64,000 nt of DNA from an uncultured delta proteobacterium. GTDB taxonomy: Bacteria > Myxococcota > Myxococcia > Myxococcales > 40CM-4-68-19. The stretch lies in the NCBI GenBank assembly GCA_903911145.1, contig CAIWCD010000024.1:1-64000 (forward strand), written 5' to 3'. Numbering within the stretch: the first letter of the stretch is position 1; every line of letters starts with the position of its first letter. A model generated the notes under the pieces. That model saw only the letters and a program-made list of their open reading frames with translations, was not told the origin of the DNA and made no database searches. This document shows positions 43,073 to 51,981 of the stretch, one piece after another. The position numbers and the translations under genes were made by a program.

Positions 43073-44638
43073 ATGCTGCTCGCCGCTGTCGCCATCGTGG
43101 CTGTTCTCTGTGCCGTCGCCACGCTCTCTCTCTGGCTGCTCGCGCGCGGAAAGCTCGAGTCGCTCAATCTCGAGATGCGCCGTGCGGCGGATGCGCAGGC
43201 GCGCGCGGAAGCAGACGCAGCGCGGCTTGGCGGACTTCTCGCGCAGTCGCAGACGCAGGCCTCGTCAGCAGGTGCGCAGCAGGCGGTGCTCGCGGCCTCG
43301 CTGCAAGAGCGTGATGCGCGGCTCTCGGAGCTTCGCGGAGAGTTGGCTGCACGCGAGGCGAAGGCAGTTCATGAACTCGAAACGCTCCGCGCACAGGTGA
43401 CGAACGGGGCGCAGGCGCTGGCGGCGGCGCAGTCGGAGCTCGCGGCACTGTCTGCGCGCACGCAGTCCGAGTCTTCGCAGGCCAAAGAGCGGCTCGCCTT
43501 CGTCGAGAACGCCGAGGCCCGCTTGCGCGAATCGTTCCAATCCCTCTCGGGTGCGGCTCTCGAGCGGTCGAGCGAGCAGCTGCTCAAGCTGGCCGAGGCG
43601 CGCTTCAACCAACTCCAGGAGGGCTCGCGCGGTGATCTCGCCCAGCGCCAGCAGGCGATCGATGCGCTCGTCACGCCCGTGCGCACGCAACTCGAGGAGG
43701 TCGGCAAGCGGCTTCAGGAGATGGAGGTCGCGCGCGGCGGCGCCTACGAGGGATTGAGCCAGCAAGTGCGCTCGCTCGCCGAGACGCAGGGCGCGCTGCG
43801 CACCGAGACGCAGCGGCTCGTCTCCGCGCTGCGCGCTCCGCAGACGCGCGGTCGCTGGGCCGAGATTCATCTGCGCCGCGTCGTCGAGCTCGCGGGGATG
43901 CAGGAGCATTGCGATTTCGTCGAGCAGGCGAGCGTCACCAGCGAGGAGGGCACGCTGCGTCCTGACATGGTGGTCACGCTGCCGGGCGGCTCGCAGGTGG
44001 TGATCGACGCGAAGGCTCCGCTCGCGGCCTGGCTCGAGGCGCACGAGTCTGGTGGCCCGACGCAGCTCGATGAGGCGCAGCGCAAGGAGCTCTATCGCGC
44101 CCATGCGCGGCAGGTGCGCACGCACGTCGAGCAGCTCGCGCGCAAGAGCTACTGGGCGCAGTTCGAGAAGAGTCCCGACTTCGTCGTGCTCTTTCTTCCG
44201 ACTGAAGCGGTGCTCGGCGCAGCGCTCGAGGCCGATCCCGAGCTGCACGAACTGGCGATGGCCGAGCGGGTCGTGCTCGCGACGCCGATGACGCTGATCG
44301 CGCTGCTGCGCACGGTCGCCTATGGCTGGCGGCAGGACGCGCTCGCGCAGAACGCACGCAAGATCTCCGAGGAGGCGCAGGAGCTCTACGCGCGCCTCGC
44401 GACGCTCGCGGACCATTTCGGCTCCGTCGGCAAGCAGCTGAAAGGAGCCGTCGAGGCCTACAACAAGACGGTCGGATCTCTCGAGCTGCGCGTGCTTCCG
44501 GCGGCTCGCAAGTTCCAAGAGTATCGCGCGGTCGCCGAGGACGCGCAGCTGCCAGTTCTCGCGGAGATCGAATCTTCACCGCGGGAGATCCAGGCCCCTG
44601 AGCTGCTCGCGAAGGAGCTGCCCGAGACGGCGAATTAG
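43073..44638 (+). CDS. rmuC: DNA recombination protein RmuC
   Basis: A 521-residue RmuC. An N-terminal membrane anchor (LLAAVAIVAVLCAVATLSLWLL) is followed by a long coiled coil at about 28-230, then the RmuC nuclease-like domain at about 235-480. That domain includes TRGRWAEIHLRRVVELAGM, LRPDMVVTLPGG and VVIDAKAPL, the PD-(D/E)XK-type core. RmuC limits inversions at short repeats and has been linked to phage defence. GGGAGG lies 5-6 nt before the ATG. It is a single-gene unit. Confidence 0.93.
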   Translation: MLLAAVAIVAVLCAVATLSLWLLARGKLESLNLEMRRAADAQARAEADAARLGGLLAQSQTQASSAGAQQAVLAASLQERDARLSELRGELAAREAKAVHELETLRAQVTNGAQALAAAQSELAALSARTQSESSQAKERLAFVENAEARLRESFQSLSGAALERSSEQLLKLAEARFNQLQEGSRGDLAQRQQAIDALVTPVRTQLEEVGKRLQEMEVARGGAYEGLSQQVRSLAETQGALRTETQRLVSALRAPQTRGRWAEIHLRRVVELAGMQEHCDFVEQASVTSEEGTLRPDMVVTLPGGSQVVIDAKAPLAAWLEAHESGGPTQLDEAQRKELYRAHARQVRTHVEQLARKSYWAQFEKSPDFVVLFLPTEAVLGAALEADPELHELAMAERVVLATPMTLIALLRTVAYGWRQDALAQNARKISEEAQELYARLATLADHFGSVGKQLKGAVEAYNKTVGSLELRVLPAARKFQEYRAVAEDAQLPVLAEIESSPREIQAPELLAKELPETAN

Positions 44639-44782
44639 CTGGGCGGCAACGTCGTCTTGTTCCGCGCGGCTGTCGTGTGGAGGCTGGCGCACACCGCAGC
44701 GGCCCGGCGTGGGTGGCTGCATTGACACCGATCCCCACAGAGATAGAAACGGGGTCCACGCATCGAACCTGGAGCATTTCCT

Positions 44783-45196
44783 ATGTGGAGATTTGTCTGC
44801 GTTGCCGTCCTGGCTGCGTTGGTGTTCACCACGCGGGCGAGCGCCGCTGACGGCTGCGAGAATCCGAAAAACTCGTACGACGCCACCTACTGCTTCGTGA
44901 AGCTCTTCATGGCTGCCGATGATGAGTTGAACACGGCGTACCAGGATCTGAAGCAGGTGTTGAGCAAGGATCAGATGGAGAAGTTGAAGGGCGCGCAGCG
45001 GGCTTGGATCAAGTATCGCAACAACGCCTGTTCATCGGCGGGGAACATCGACGTCGAGTGCAACTACAAGGTGAACAAGAGCCGCGTGGAGGCGCTCCAC
45101 GACCGGCTGCGCGAGTGCAAGACGGGGCATTGCCGCGACGATCTCCTGGAAGCGAAAGAGTGGGAGAAAACGGGAGAGGCTCCGGCTGCGAACTAG
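44783..45196 (+). CDS. LprI-like (DUF1311) secreted protein
   Basis: A 137-residue protein with signal peptide MWRFVCVAVLAALVFTTRASA. The mature part has the LprI/DUF1311 pattern: C...TYCFVKLFMAADDELNTAYQ, then LKGAQRAWIKYRNNAC and a Cys-rich end. LprI of mycobacteria is a lysozyme inhibitor; most other members are uncharacterised. It contains six Cys, probably disulfide-linked. GGAGCATTTCCT precedes the ATG. A strong hairpin after the stop (45237-45258) ends the transcript. Confidence 0.8.
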   Translation: MWRFVCVAVLAALVFTTRASAADGCENPKNSYDATYCFVKLFMAADDELNTAYQDLKQVLSKDQMEKLKGAQRAWIKYRNNACSSAGNIDVECNYKVNKSRVEALHDRLRECKTGHCRDDLLEAKEWEKTGEAPAAN

Positions 45197-45236
45197 GGGC
45201 AGTTCCGGCCGGGACGCGGCAGTGACTCGGAGACGA

Positions 45237-45258
45237 AGCGACACCGCGCGGTGTCGCT
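45237..45258. terminator. Perfect palindrome between convergent genes
   Basis: AGCGACACCGC and GCGGTGTCGCT form a perfect 22-bp palindrome, 40 nt after the LprI-like stop. It overlaps the last codon of the hemolysin III gene on the other strand, so it can terminate in both directions. Confidence 0.6.
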
Positions 45259-45916
45259 ACTTCGCGTTGCGAACCATCTGGATGATCGCGACGAAATGCA
45301 GCCCTGCGCCGATCAGCGTCAGCGCGTGAAACACCTCGTGGTAGCCGAAGACGCCCGGCTTGAGATTGGGCCGCTTGAAGGCATACGCGCAGGCGCCGAG
45401 CGTATAGGCGAGGCCGCCGCCGAGAATGAGCCAGAGCACACTCGGCGCGAGGCTCGCGCGCAGTTCGCCGAGATATGGCGCGAGGCTCCAGCCCACCGCC
45501 ACGCAGAGCGCCGCCGTGATCACCTTCGGAGCGTGCACCCAGAAGAGCGATTGCAGAACGCCGATCAGCGCGCCGATCCAGACGATGAGCGAGAGCCGCG
45601 TGCCGAGGTGTGCGGGAAGCGCGAGCAGCGCCAGCGGCGTGTACGTTCCCGCGATGAGAATGAAGATCGCTGCGTGGTCGGCCCGGCGCATCCACGCGCG
45701 CGCCGCGGGCTTCCAGTTGATTCGGTGATAGGTCGCGCTGATCGTCAGGAGCGCCACCAGACTCATCCCGAAGACGCCGCTCGCGCAGGCCGCGCGCAGC
45801 GTGGTCGCCATCGCGACGAGAACGATGCCGCCTCCCGCAGCCACCGGAGCGGCCCACTTGTGCAGCACGCCTCGCAACAAAGGCTTGTCGGGATTGGGCG
45901 CGAGCGCACTCGTCAT
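45257..45916 (-). CDS. Hemolysin III / PAQR family membrane protein
   Basis: A 219-residue seven-TM protein of the HlyIII (TrhA, PAQR) family. Key residues are in ISATYHRINW, RADHAAIFILIAGTYTP and the last block YHEVFHALTLIGAGLHF, which carry the Ser/His/Asp/His set of the putative zinc amidase site. TrhA proteins have been tied to membrane energetics and ceramidase-like activity; the role here is unknown. The start MTSALAPNPDKPLLRGVLHK at 45916 is chosen from family length. It is divergent from pyrH with a 111-nt gap. Confidence 0.88.
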   Translation of the reverse strand: MTSALAPNPDKPLLRGVLHKWAAPVAAGGGIVLVAMATTLRAACASGVFGMSLVALLTISATYHRINWKPAARAWMRRADHAAIFILIAGTYTPLALLALPAHLGTRLSLIVWIGALIGVLQSLFWVHAPKVITAALCVAVGWSLAPYLGELRASLAPSVLWLILGGGLAYTLGACAYAFKRPNLKPGVFGYHEVFHALTLIGAGLHFVAIIQMVRNAK

Positions 45917-46027
45917 GGCGCAACGGCATACGGCGATTCGACGCGTTTGGCGAATCAGCATCTCCCTCTCGATTCGCGAATGGCGCGCCTTGACCCTCCC
46001 GGTGGTGCGAGCTAGTTTCCGCGCCCC

Positions 46028-46786
46028 GTGACCGCCCCTCTTGCGACCCAATCGCCGCGATTCAAGCGCATCCTGCTCAAGCTCAGCGGCGAGGCGCTGA
46101 TGGGAGATGGCAAGTACGGCATCTCGCCCAAGGTCCTCCAGCAGATCGCGCAGGAAGTCCGCGAGGTGGTCGAACTCGGCGTCGAGATGGGCATCGTCAT
46201 CGGCGGCGGCAACATCTTCCGTGGCGTCTCCGCGTCGACCGAAGGCATGGACCGCGCCTCGGCCGACTACATGGGCATGCTCGCGACCGCCATCAACGCG
46301 CTCGCGCTGCAGGACTCGCTCGAGAAGATCGGCGTCTACACGCGCGTGCAGAGCGCAATCGAGATGCAACAGCTGGCCGAGCCGTACATCCGTCGCCGCG
46401 CCATGCGCCACCTCGAGAAGGGCCGCGTCGTCATCTTCGCGGGCGGCACGGGCAACCCGTACTTCACGACCGACACAGCGGCCTCGCTGCGCGCGATGGA
46501 GATCCACGCCGAGGTGATCCTCAAGGCCACCAAGGTCGATGGCATCTACAGCGCCGATCCGATGAAGGACCCGACGGCGACCCGCTTCAAGCAGGTGAGC
46601 TACATCGACGTGCTCAAGAAGAACCTCAAGGTGATGGACTCGACCGCCATCTCTCTCTGCATGGACAACGAACTGCCGATCATCGTCTTCGACTTAGGAC
46701 AGCACGGGAACATCACCCGCGTCGTCATGGGCGAGGAGATCGGCACAACAGTGGGCACGCTCAAGCCCCGACAGACGGAAGGCTAG
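46028..46786 (+). CDS. pyrH: UMP kinase
   Basis: A 252-residue UMP kinase. [14 protein letters not shown] (13-26), [28 protein letters not shown] and [19 protein letters not shown] are the family landmarks. It phosphorylates UMP to UDP with ATP in pyrimidine synthesis. The start is GTG 46028. The end ARPRQTEG-type tail is short. frr follows after 6 nt. In many bacteria rpsB and tsf lie upstream, but here the neighbour is a divergent hemolysin III gene, so the usual cluster is split. Confidence 0.97.
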   Translation: MTAPLATQSPRFKRILLKLSGEALMGDGKYGISPKVLQQIAQEVREVVELGVEMGIVIGGGNIFRGVSASTEGMDRASADYMGMLATAINALALQDSLEKIGVYTRVQSAIEMQQLAEPYIRRRAMRHLEKGRVVIFAGGTGNPYFTTDTAASLRAMEIHAEVILKATKVDGIYSADPMKDPTATRFKQVSYIDVLKKNLKVMDSTAISLCMDNELPIIVFDLGQHGNITRVVMGEEIGTTVGTLKPRQTEG

Positions 46787-46792
46787 ACAGAT

Positions 46793-47356
46793 ATGGGCCT
46801 CGCTGAAGATGTGATCTCGGACCTGCATGGCCGCATCAACGCAACGCTCGACGGCCTGCGCACGGCGCTCGCGAAGGTGCGCACCGGGCGCGCCAATCCG
46901 CAGCTGCTCGAGGGCGTGCGCGTCGACTACTACGGGACGATGTCGCCCCTGAACCAGATCGCGAACGTGACGGTGGCGGACCCGCGCCTCATCGTCATCA
47001 AGCCGTGGGAGAAGCCGCTGCTCTCGGCGATTGAGAAGGCGATCAACGCGGCCGGTCTCGGCGTGAATGCGATGAGCGATTCGGAGATCGTGCGCGTGCC
47101 GATGCCGCCGCTCACGGAAGAGCGCCGCAAGGAGTACGTGAAGCTCGTCAAGGCGAAGGGCGAGGAGCACAAGATCGCCATCCGCAACGAGCGGCGCGAC
47201 GCCAAGGAGATGATCGAGGAGTCGGTGAAGGAGGGCGAGCTTGCCGAGGACGAGGGCAAGAAGGCGCTCGAGAAGGTGCAGATCGAGGTCGACGCGGGCG
47301 TGAAGAAGGTCGACGAGATCATCGCGCACAAAGAGAAGGATCTGATGCAGGTGTAG
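46793..47356 (+). CDS. frr: Ribosome recycling factor
   Basis: A 187-residue ribosome recycling factor, the standard length. It has LRTALAKVRTGRANPQLLEGVRVDYYG, PLNQIANVTVADPRLIVIKPW and LTEERRKEYVKLVKAKGEEHKIAIRNER. With EF-G it splits the 70S ribosome after termination. It is 6 nt behind pyrH, in one operon. A 21-bp repeat array starts 5 nt after its stop, where uppS-cdsA-dxr would be expected in many genomes. Confidence 0.97.
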   Translation: MGLAEDVISDLHGRINATLDGLRTALAKVRTGRANPQLLEGVRVDYYGTMSPLNQIANVTVADPRLIVIKPWEKPLLSAIEKAINAAGLGVNAMSDSEIVRVPMPPLTEERRKEYVKLVKAKGEEHKIAIRNERRDAKEMIEESVKEGELAEDEGKKALEKVQIEVDAGVKKVDEIIAHKEKDLMQV

Positions 47357-47360
47357 ATGT

Positions 47361-47414
47361 GTTGAGTGCAAAGTAAAATGCTTTGAGTGCAAATCAATAT
47401 CGTTTGAGTACAAA
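47361..47414 (+). repeat. Three 21-bp iteron-like units
   Basis: GTTGAGTGCAAA (47361-47372), TTTGAGTGCAAA (47382-47393) and TTTGAGTACAAA (47403-47414) recur at exactly 21 bp, the spacing of two helical turns. Each core is a pseudo-palindrome TTTG-N4-CAAA. Units two and three with their spacer (ATCAATATCG) match the block at 39994-40037 read on the other strand. The array fills the gap between frr and the gene at 47440 and is far more AT-rich than its surroundings. Confidence 0.8.
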
Positions 47415-47439
47415 CTAAATCGTCGCGCGGGGTTCGCAC

Positions 47440-47979
47440 ATGGCCAAGAAGATCGAAGCAGGCAGGAGCAAGGGCGGTCACAAGCTTCTCGATGCAGCGC
47501 GCGCGAACCAGGACGCGCTCCAGACGGCCGGTCTGCAGGGCTCGACGATCGACAAGTACGAGAAGCTCCTCAAGGCGATCGAGGGCAAGGGCAAGGAGCT
47601 GGGCGCGGCGGCGCAGGTGCTGGTGAAGGACATCGCGCGCGCGGCAGATGCGTTCCAGGCGGCGATGCGCAAGGAGTTCCCGGGGAACACGTCGTTCCAG
47701 AAATTCTTTCACGCCGACAAGCCGCTGCCGACTGGCGCGCACGAGCTGCTCGCGCTCGCCCGTGAGATTGCGCAGCAGGCGCCCGACTTCTCCTCGAACC
47801 TCATCAAGCACGCGCTCAACGCCGCGTCGGTCAAGCACCTCACGTTCCTCGCCGACCAGCTCGAGCAGGAGATCGGCGGGGCCGAGCCGCACAAGGACGT
47901 GGCGGAGCTCGAGAAGGTGATCCTCGAGGTTGCGCACCGTGCGCTCGAGGGCAAGCCGGAACTCTCGAAGTTCAAGTAG
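47440..47979 (+). CDS. Helical protein of unknown function
   Basis: A 179-residue protein predicted to be nearly all alpha-helical, starting MAKKIEAGRSKGGHKLLDAARANQ. It is rich in Lys, Ala, Glu and Leu, with no Cys, no signal and no membrane segment. A central FPGNTSFQKFFHADKPLPTGAHEL breaks the helices. I do not recognise a family. Directly upstream is the three-unit TTTG-N4-CAAA array, so its expression may depend on a regulator shared with 36094 and the methylase gene. Confidence 0.6.
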   Translation: MAKKIEAGRSKGGHKLLDAARANQDALQTAGLQGSTIDKYEKLLKAIEGKGKELGAAAQVLVKDIARAADAFQAAMRKEFPGNTSFQKFFHADKPLPTGAHELLALAREIAQQAPDFSSNLIKHALNAASVKHLTFLADQLEQEIGGAEPHKDVAELEKVILEVAHRALEGKPELSKFK

Positions 47980-48063
47980 TCGTCTGGCTTCTTCGCGCGG
48001 CGTGGTTCGGCATCGGTCGAATCGCGCTGCGCCGATCTCGCGCGCGGGGCATCTTCGTAAACC

Positions 48064-49410
48064 ATGTCCCTCGATCTCGGCGGCACTGCCGCACTTGCCC
48101 CACTGACGAGCATCGACGAGCTGGTCGCCTATCTGCGCGCCGGCGAGAAGCCCGTGTCTGCGTGGCGCGTCGGCGTCGAGCACGAGAAGATCGGCTTCAC
48201 CGAATCCTTCGATCCGATCCCGTACGCGGGAGCGGGCGGCGTGCGCGCGCTGCTCGAGAAGCTCGCTGCGAGCGGAGCGGGGCGGCTGCACAGCGAGGAG
48301 GGAAATCCGATCGCCGTGCTCTCGGAGATGGCGTCTGTCACGCTCGAGCCAGGCGGGCAACTCGAGCTCTCGGGCGCCCCTGTGCGGACGCTGCGCGAGG
48401 CGTCTGAGGAGATCGAGCGTCACCTGCGTGCGGTCGACGCCGCGAGCGCAAAAGGGCAGCACTGGGCCCTGCTCGGCTATCGCCCGTTCGGCACGCCGAA
48501 GACGGGCGAGTGGATGCCCAAGCTTCGCTACAACAAGATGCACACGGCGCTCGGGACGAAGGGTCGCCTCGCGATGGACATGATGTTGATGACCGCGACG
48601 GTGCAGGCGAACCTCGACTGGAGCGACGAGCAGGATCTCGCGGAGAAGTCGCGCGCGGCCACCGGCGTCTCTCCGATCGTGACGGCGCTCTTCGCCAACA
48701 GCCCGATCGTCAACGGCGAGGAGAGCGGCTACCTCGACTATCGCTACCAGGTCTGGCGCGAGACGGACGCCACGCGCTGCGGACTGCTCGAGGCGATGGT
48801 GCTGCCCGACTTCGGCTACCGCGCGTATGTCGACTGGGCGATCGATGTCCCGCTGCTCTTCGTGCGCCACGAAGGCCGCTACCTCGACGGTGGAGGCATC
48901 TCGTTCCGCGAGTGGATGAAGCGCGGCGAACTGGCTGGACTCAAGCTGCGCCCGACGATCGACAACTTCGCCGATCACCTCACGACGCTCTTTCCGGAAG
49001 TGCGCATCAAGCGTGTCTTCGAGCTGCGCGGCGCAGATGTCGTGCCGATGCCGCTGATGATGTCCTTGCCGGCGATCTGGCTGGGCCTGCTCTACGATCG
49101 CGATGCGCGCAGTGCCGCGTGGGAACTGACGGCGCACTGGAGCTTTCGCGAACGGCTCGCGTTCCAGGCCGATGTCGCGAGGCGCGCACTCGCGGCGGAA
49201 GGTCCCGGTGGCATCTCTGCGCTGACGCTCGCGCGCGAACTTCTCGCCATCGCCGAGCGCGGACTCGCAGGCTGGGCGCGGGTGAGCGGCTGCGACGAGA
49301 GGTCGTTCCTCGCTCCGGTGCAGGAGCTGGCCGCGGCAGGTCACCCGCTTTCTGTAGAGTTGCTATCAAAATGGAAGTATGCGAATCGCTCGCGCGCTTC
49401 GGTCATCTAA
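48064..49410 (+). CDS. gshA: Glutamate-cysteine ligase (plant/GCS2 type)
   Basis: A 448-residue GCS2-family gamma-glutamylcysteine ligase of the plant/alphaproteobacterial type. RVGVEHEKIGF (55-65), VTLEPGGQLELSGAP, KLRYNKMHTALG and DMMLMTATVQANLD are characteristic; the Glu residues of the first two bind Mg-ATP and glutamate. It makes gamma-Glu-Cys, the first step of glutathione synthesis. No gshB or ergothioneine genes are near. It is a single gene; the 112-nt gap to the YceI gene holds nothing clear. Confidence 0.9.
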   Translation: MSLDLGGTAALAPLTSIDELVAYLRAGEKPVSAWRVGVEHEKIGFTESFDPIPYAGAGGVRALLEKLAASGAGRLHSEEGNPIAVLSEMASVTLEPGGQLELSGAPVRTLREASEEIERHLRAVDAASAKGQHWALLGYRPFGTPKTGEWMPKLRYNKMHTALGTKGRLAMDMMLMTATVQANLDWSDEQDLAEKSRAATGVSPIVTALFANSPIVNGEESGYLDYRYQVWRETDATRCGLLEAMVLPDFGYRAYVDWAIDVPLLFVRHEGRYLDGGGISFREWMKRGELAGLKLRPTIDNFADHLTTLFPEVRIKRVFELRGADVVPMPLMMSLPAIWLGLLYDRDARSAAWELTAHWSFRERLAFQADVARRALAAEGPGGISALTLARELLAIAERGLAGWARVSGCDERSFLAPVQELAAAGHPLSVELLSKWKYANRSRASVI

Positions 49411-49522
49411 GCCGCCAACAGCGTCGACACCGGCATCGCTGGCACGGCCCTCGCGGCTCGAATCGATGCCGGTCAACGCTTCCCCGCTGCTCCGGCAGCA
49501 CCTTCACACTGGAGAACAACAC

Positions 49523-50113
49523 ATGACGTCGTTCCGCTCGCTCTTCCTCGCCTCGCTCGTTTCGCTCCTCGCGCTCCCCGTCGTCGCCGCGCCGACCGTG
49601 TGGACCATCGATGGCGCGCACACCGCCGCGTCCTTCACCGTCAAGCACCTCTCTCTGAGCACCGTGCACGGCGAGCTCGGCCCGGTCTCGGGCACCATCT
49701 CCTTCGACGCGGCCGATCTCGCCAAGAGCAGCATCGATGCGACCATCGACGTCAAGGGCGTCTCGACGCGCAACGAGAAGCGCGACGCGCACCTCAACAG
49801 CCCCGACTTCTTCGACACCGCGAAGTTCCCGACGGCGACCTTCAAGTCGACCAGCATCACCAAGTCGGGCGAGGGCAAGCTGACCATCGTCGGCAACCTC
49901 ACGCTCCACGGCGTCACCAAGGCCGTCACGCTCGAAGCAGAGGGGCCGGCCGCCGAGCAGAAGCACCCGATGATCCCGAACACGCTCGTCACCGCCTTCT
50001 CGGCGAAGGGCAAGATCAACCGCAAGGACTTCGGCATCAGCTACGGCCCGAACGCGGTCGTCAGCGACGAGATCCCGGTCGTGATCGACATCGAGGCCAA
50101 TCGCAAGGGGTAG
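49523..50113 (+). CDS. YceI family periplasmic protein
   Basis: A 196-residue YceI-like lipocalin-fold protein. ATG 49523 has GGAG at the right distance and starts the signal peptide MTSFRSLFLASLVSLLALPVVA. The mature protein shows the family pattern W-x-I-D-x-x-H-T-x-x-x-F-x-V-K-H (TVWTIDGAHTAASFTVKHL), GVSTRNEKRDAHLNSPDFFD and FGISYGPN. YceI proteins bind long isoprenoid chains. A strong hairpin follows the stop. A longer in-frame opening to 49379 overlaps gshA and has no signal peptide. Confidence 0.92.
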   Translation: MTSFRSLFLASLVSLLALPVVAAPTVWTIDGAHTAASFTVKHLSLSTVHGELGPVSGTISFDAADLAKSSIDATIDVKGVSTRNEKRDAHLNSPDFFDTAKFPTATFKSTSITKSGEGKLTIVGNLTLHGVTKAVTLEAEGPAAEQKHPMIPNTLVTAFSAKGKINRKDFGISYGPNAVVSDEIPVVIDIEANRKG

Positions 50114-50143
50114 TTCTTCTCTCGAGCACAGCTCGGTGAGGAC

Positions 50144-50180
50144 CGCGCCGCGTTCAAGCCTTGCGCTTGGACGCGGCGCG
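50144..50180. terminator. 16-bp hairpin after YceI gene
   Basis: CGCGCCGCGTTCAAGC (50144-50159) pairs with GCTTGGACGCGGCGCG (50165-50180) with one G-T pair and a 5-nt loop. It lies 30 nt after the YceI stop and overlaps the last codons of the convergent TMEM175-like gene. Confidence 0.6.
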
Positions 50181-50858
50181 CTTGCGAAGAAACTTCGCGC
50201 CACGAATCAACACCAGGGCGACGCCGAACACCGCGAGCCCGCTGCCCAGACCGAGCCAGTGCATCACCAGCGGCGCGCCGACGAATCCGAGCCCGGTGGT
50301 CAACGCGTCAAAGCCGCTCCCCAGCGTCGCGCTCTCCTCCTCCTCTGTCAGCTCGAGCACCGTGCGCATGCGGAACGCGTGCAGGATCATCATGCCCGAC
50401 AGCAGCTGCACCACGCCCGCGCCGAATAAGTAGATGGCGAGCAGCCCGTTCTCGTCATGGCCCTCCATCATCGTTCGCCCGGCCGGATCGCCGAACATGA
50501 CCGCGAACGAGGCGTCGAAGAAGAACTTCACCGGATAGATGTAGAGAACGATCACGAAGAGCTGGATCGTGTTGAGCGCCGCGGTGATTGAATCGTGCAG
50601 ACCGTAGCGGCGGAAGAAGAGGCACTGCCTCCACCAGAGCGTCGCGAGCAGGGAGAACGAAGCGGCAAAGGCCGGCACGCCGTGCAGCAGGTGGATCAGG
50701 CCGCTGTAGCTCTTGGGGATCTCGACAGAGAGGACCAGGAGCGTGATGGAGAATCCGAAGACGGCATCGCTGAAGCTCTCGATGCGCGATGGCTCTGCGC
50801 CGCGCCAGCGAATGGGATCGTGTGCGGGCGCGCGGGCTGGGAGCAGTCGACGGATCAT
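50154..50858 (-). CDS. TMEM175-like potassium channel (DUF1211)
   Basis: A 234-residue membrane protein. The N-terminal RIESFSDAVFGFSITLLVLS is the signature R-x3-F-S-D-A-V of TMEM175/DUF1211 proteins, which form K+-selective channels without the usual TVGYG filter; bacterial ones are tetramers of a six-TM subunit. Six hydrophobic segments are visible. The start at 50858 is set by the family N-terminus. It is probably a single gene, 116 nt downstream of the DHH phosphoesterase gene on the same strand. Confidence 0.82.
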   Translation of the reverse strand: MIRRLLPARAPAHDPIRWRGAEPSRIESFSDAVFGFSITLLVLSVEIPKSYSGLIHLLHGVPAFAASFSLLATLWWRQCLFFRRYGLHDSITAALNTIQLFVIVLYIYPVKFFFDASFAVMFGDPAGRTMMEGHDENGLLAIYLFGAGVVQLLSGMMILHAFRMRTVLELTEEEESATLGSGFDALTTGLGFVGAPLVMHWLGLGSGLAVFGVALVLIRGAKFLRKRAASKRKA

Positions 50859-50974
50859 CGCGAGACTGTACCGCGCGAGGATGATGGTGCGGCGCGCTTG
50901 TGTGTTTCTGCGGGCGTGATCGCGCGCGGCCTTGCTGGGCGCGGATTTGCGCGCATCACGCGGCGAATCGCTCC

Positions 50975-51943
50975 CTACGCGCGCAGCTCGTCCGCGAGCT
51001 TCTTCGCCACTTCCCGCGCCTCGTCGAGCCTCTCGGGCGGGAAGCTGATCGCCGCGACCGCCGGGTGCCCGCCGCCGTGATAGCGCTCGGCGATCCTGGC
51101 GAGATTGTGGCGCCTCAGCTCTTGCTTCCACGGGTTCGAGCCGAGAGAGATCTTGCTGCGCGAGGGCGAGCGCGTCACCGAGACGGTGTAGAGCGCGCTC
51201 GGATCTTTCGCGTAGGCGATGAACTTGTTGATGTTGTCGAGATCGAGATCGGCGACATCGAAGGTCGCAACGCCGCCGCGCACGTCGAGACGCTCGCCCA
51301 CCTGCGCGACGATCTTGTGGTGCCGCTCGAGGAGAGGCTGCAGCGGTGTCACAATCCACGGCTCGCGCAGCACATCAGACAGCGTGCGGTGCGAGAGCTC
51401 GCGAATCAGGCGCGGCCCGAGCTGCGCGTCCTTGGTCGCCTCGATGAGGAGCATCAGCTGCATCGCCGGCTCGGCGAGCGCGACCGCCATCTGCGCGTTC
51501 GGGAAGAGCGCGCCGTCGATCACCTCGGCCCAGTCGATCAGCTCCTTCATCGGCGCGGGATCGAATCCGAACTTCTCCGCGCAGACGCGGGCGAGAAACT
51601 TCGTGCAGCTCTTCGCCGCCGGATCCCAGAAGACGCGGCCGCTCTGGTTCGCTTCAAAGTCGGTCTTCAACTCGGGAGTCTCGAACGCGCTCTGGTGGTG
51701 ATCGAACCACCAGGTCAGGCGCGGATCTGCCGCGTAGCGGAAGTCGACGATCACATTCTCCTCGCCGCCGAAGACGTCCGCATCGAAGAGCGCGCCGGCC
51801 TTGTGCGCGAGCCCGCGGAAGCCGAGCTGCGCATCATCCAGCGCGCGAATCTTCTCTCGGTAGAAGCGCAGGAACGTCGCCGACGACGCGACGCCATCGA
51901 AGCAGTGATCGTGGAAACAGAGCTGCAGAGCAGGGCGGGTCAT
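50975..51943 (-). CDS. DHH/DHHA1 family phosphoesterase
   Basis: A 322-residue protein of the DHH superfamily. FHDHCFDGVASSATF (9-23) is motif I, VIVDFRY motif II and WWFDHHQSAF the DHH motif III. The C-terminal GGGHPAVAAISFP is the DHHA1 substrate-binding G-G-G-H loop. Relatives include NrnA/NrnB oligoribonucleases, cyclic-dinucleotide phosphodiesterases and pAp phosphatases; the closest activity cannot be chosen here. Cytoplasmic. It starts 38 nt after the radical SAM gene, so the two are probably one operon. Confidence 0.83.
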   Translation of the reverse strand: MTRPALQLCFHDHCFDGVASSATFLRFYREKIRALDDAQLGFRGLAHKAGALFDADVFGGEENVIVDFRYAADPRLTWWFDHHQSAFETPELKTDFEANQSGRVFWDPAAKSCTKFLARVCAEKFGFDPAPMKELIDWAEVIDGALFPNAQMAVALAEPAMQLMLLIEATKDAQLGPRLIRELSHRTLSDVLREPWIVTPLQPLLERHHKIVAQVGERLDVRGGVATFDVADLDLDNINKFIAYAKDPSALYTVSVTRSPSRSKISLGSNPWKQELRRHNLARIAERYHGGGHPAVAAISFPPERLDEAREVAKKLADELRA

Positions 51944-51981
51944 GGGTGTTTTGCTCCTGGCGTGATCAAGACGATTGCGAA

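Noticed and set aside
46930-49344. A long minus-strand frame across frr, the helical protein gene and gshA
   Set aside because: It crosses the stop codons and promoters of three recognised genes and has no domain of its own.
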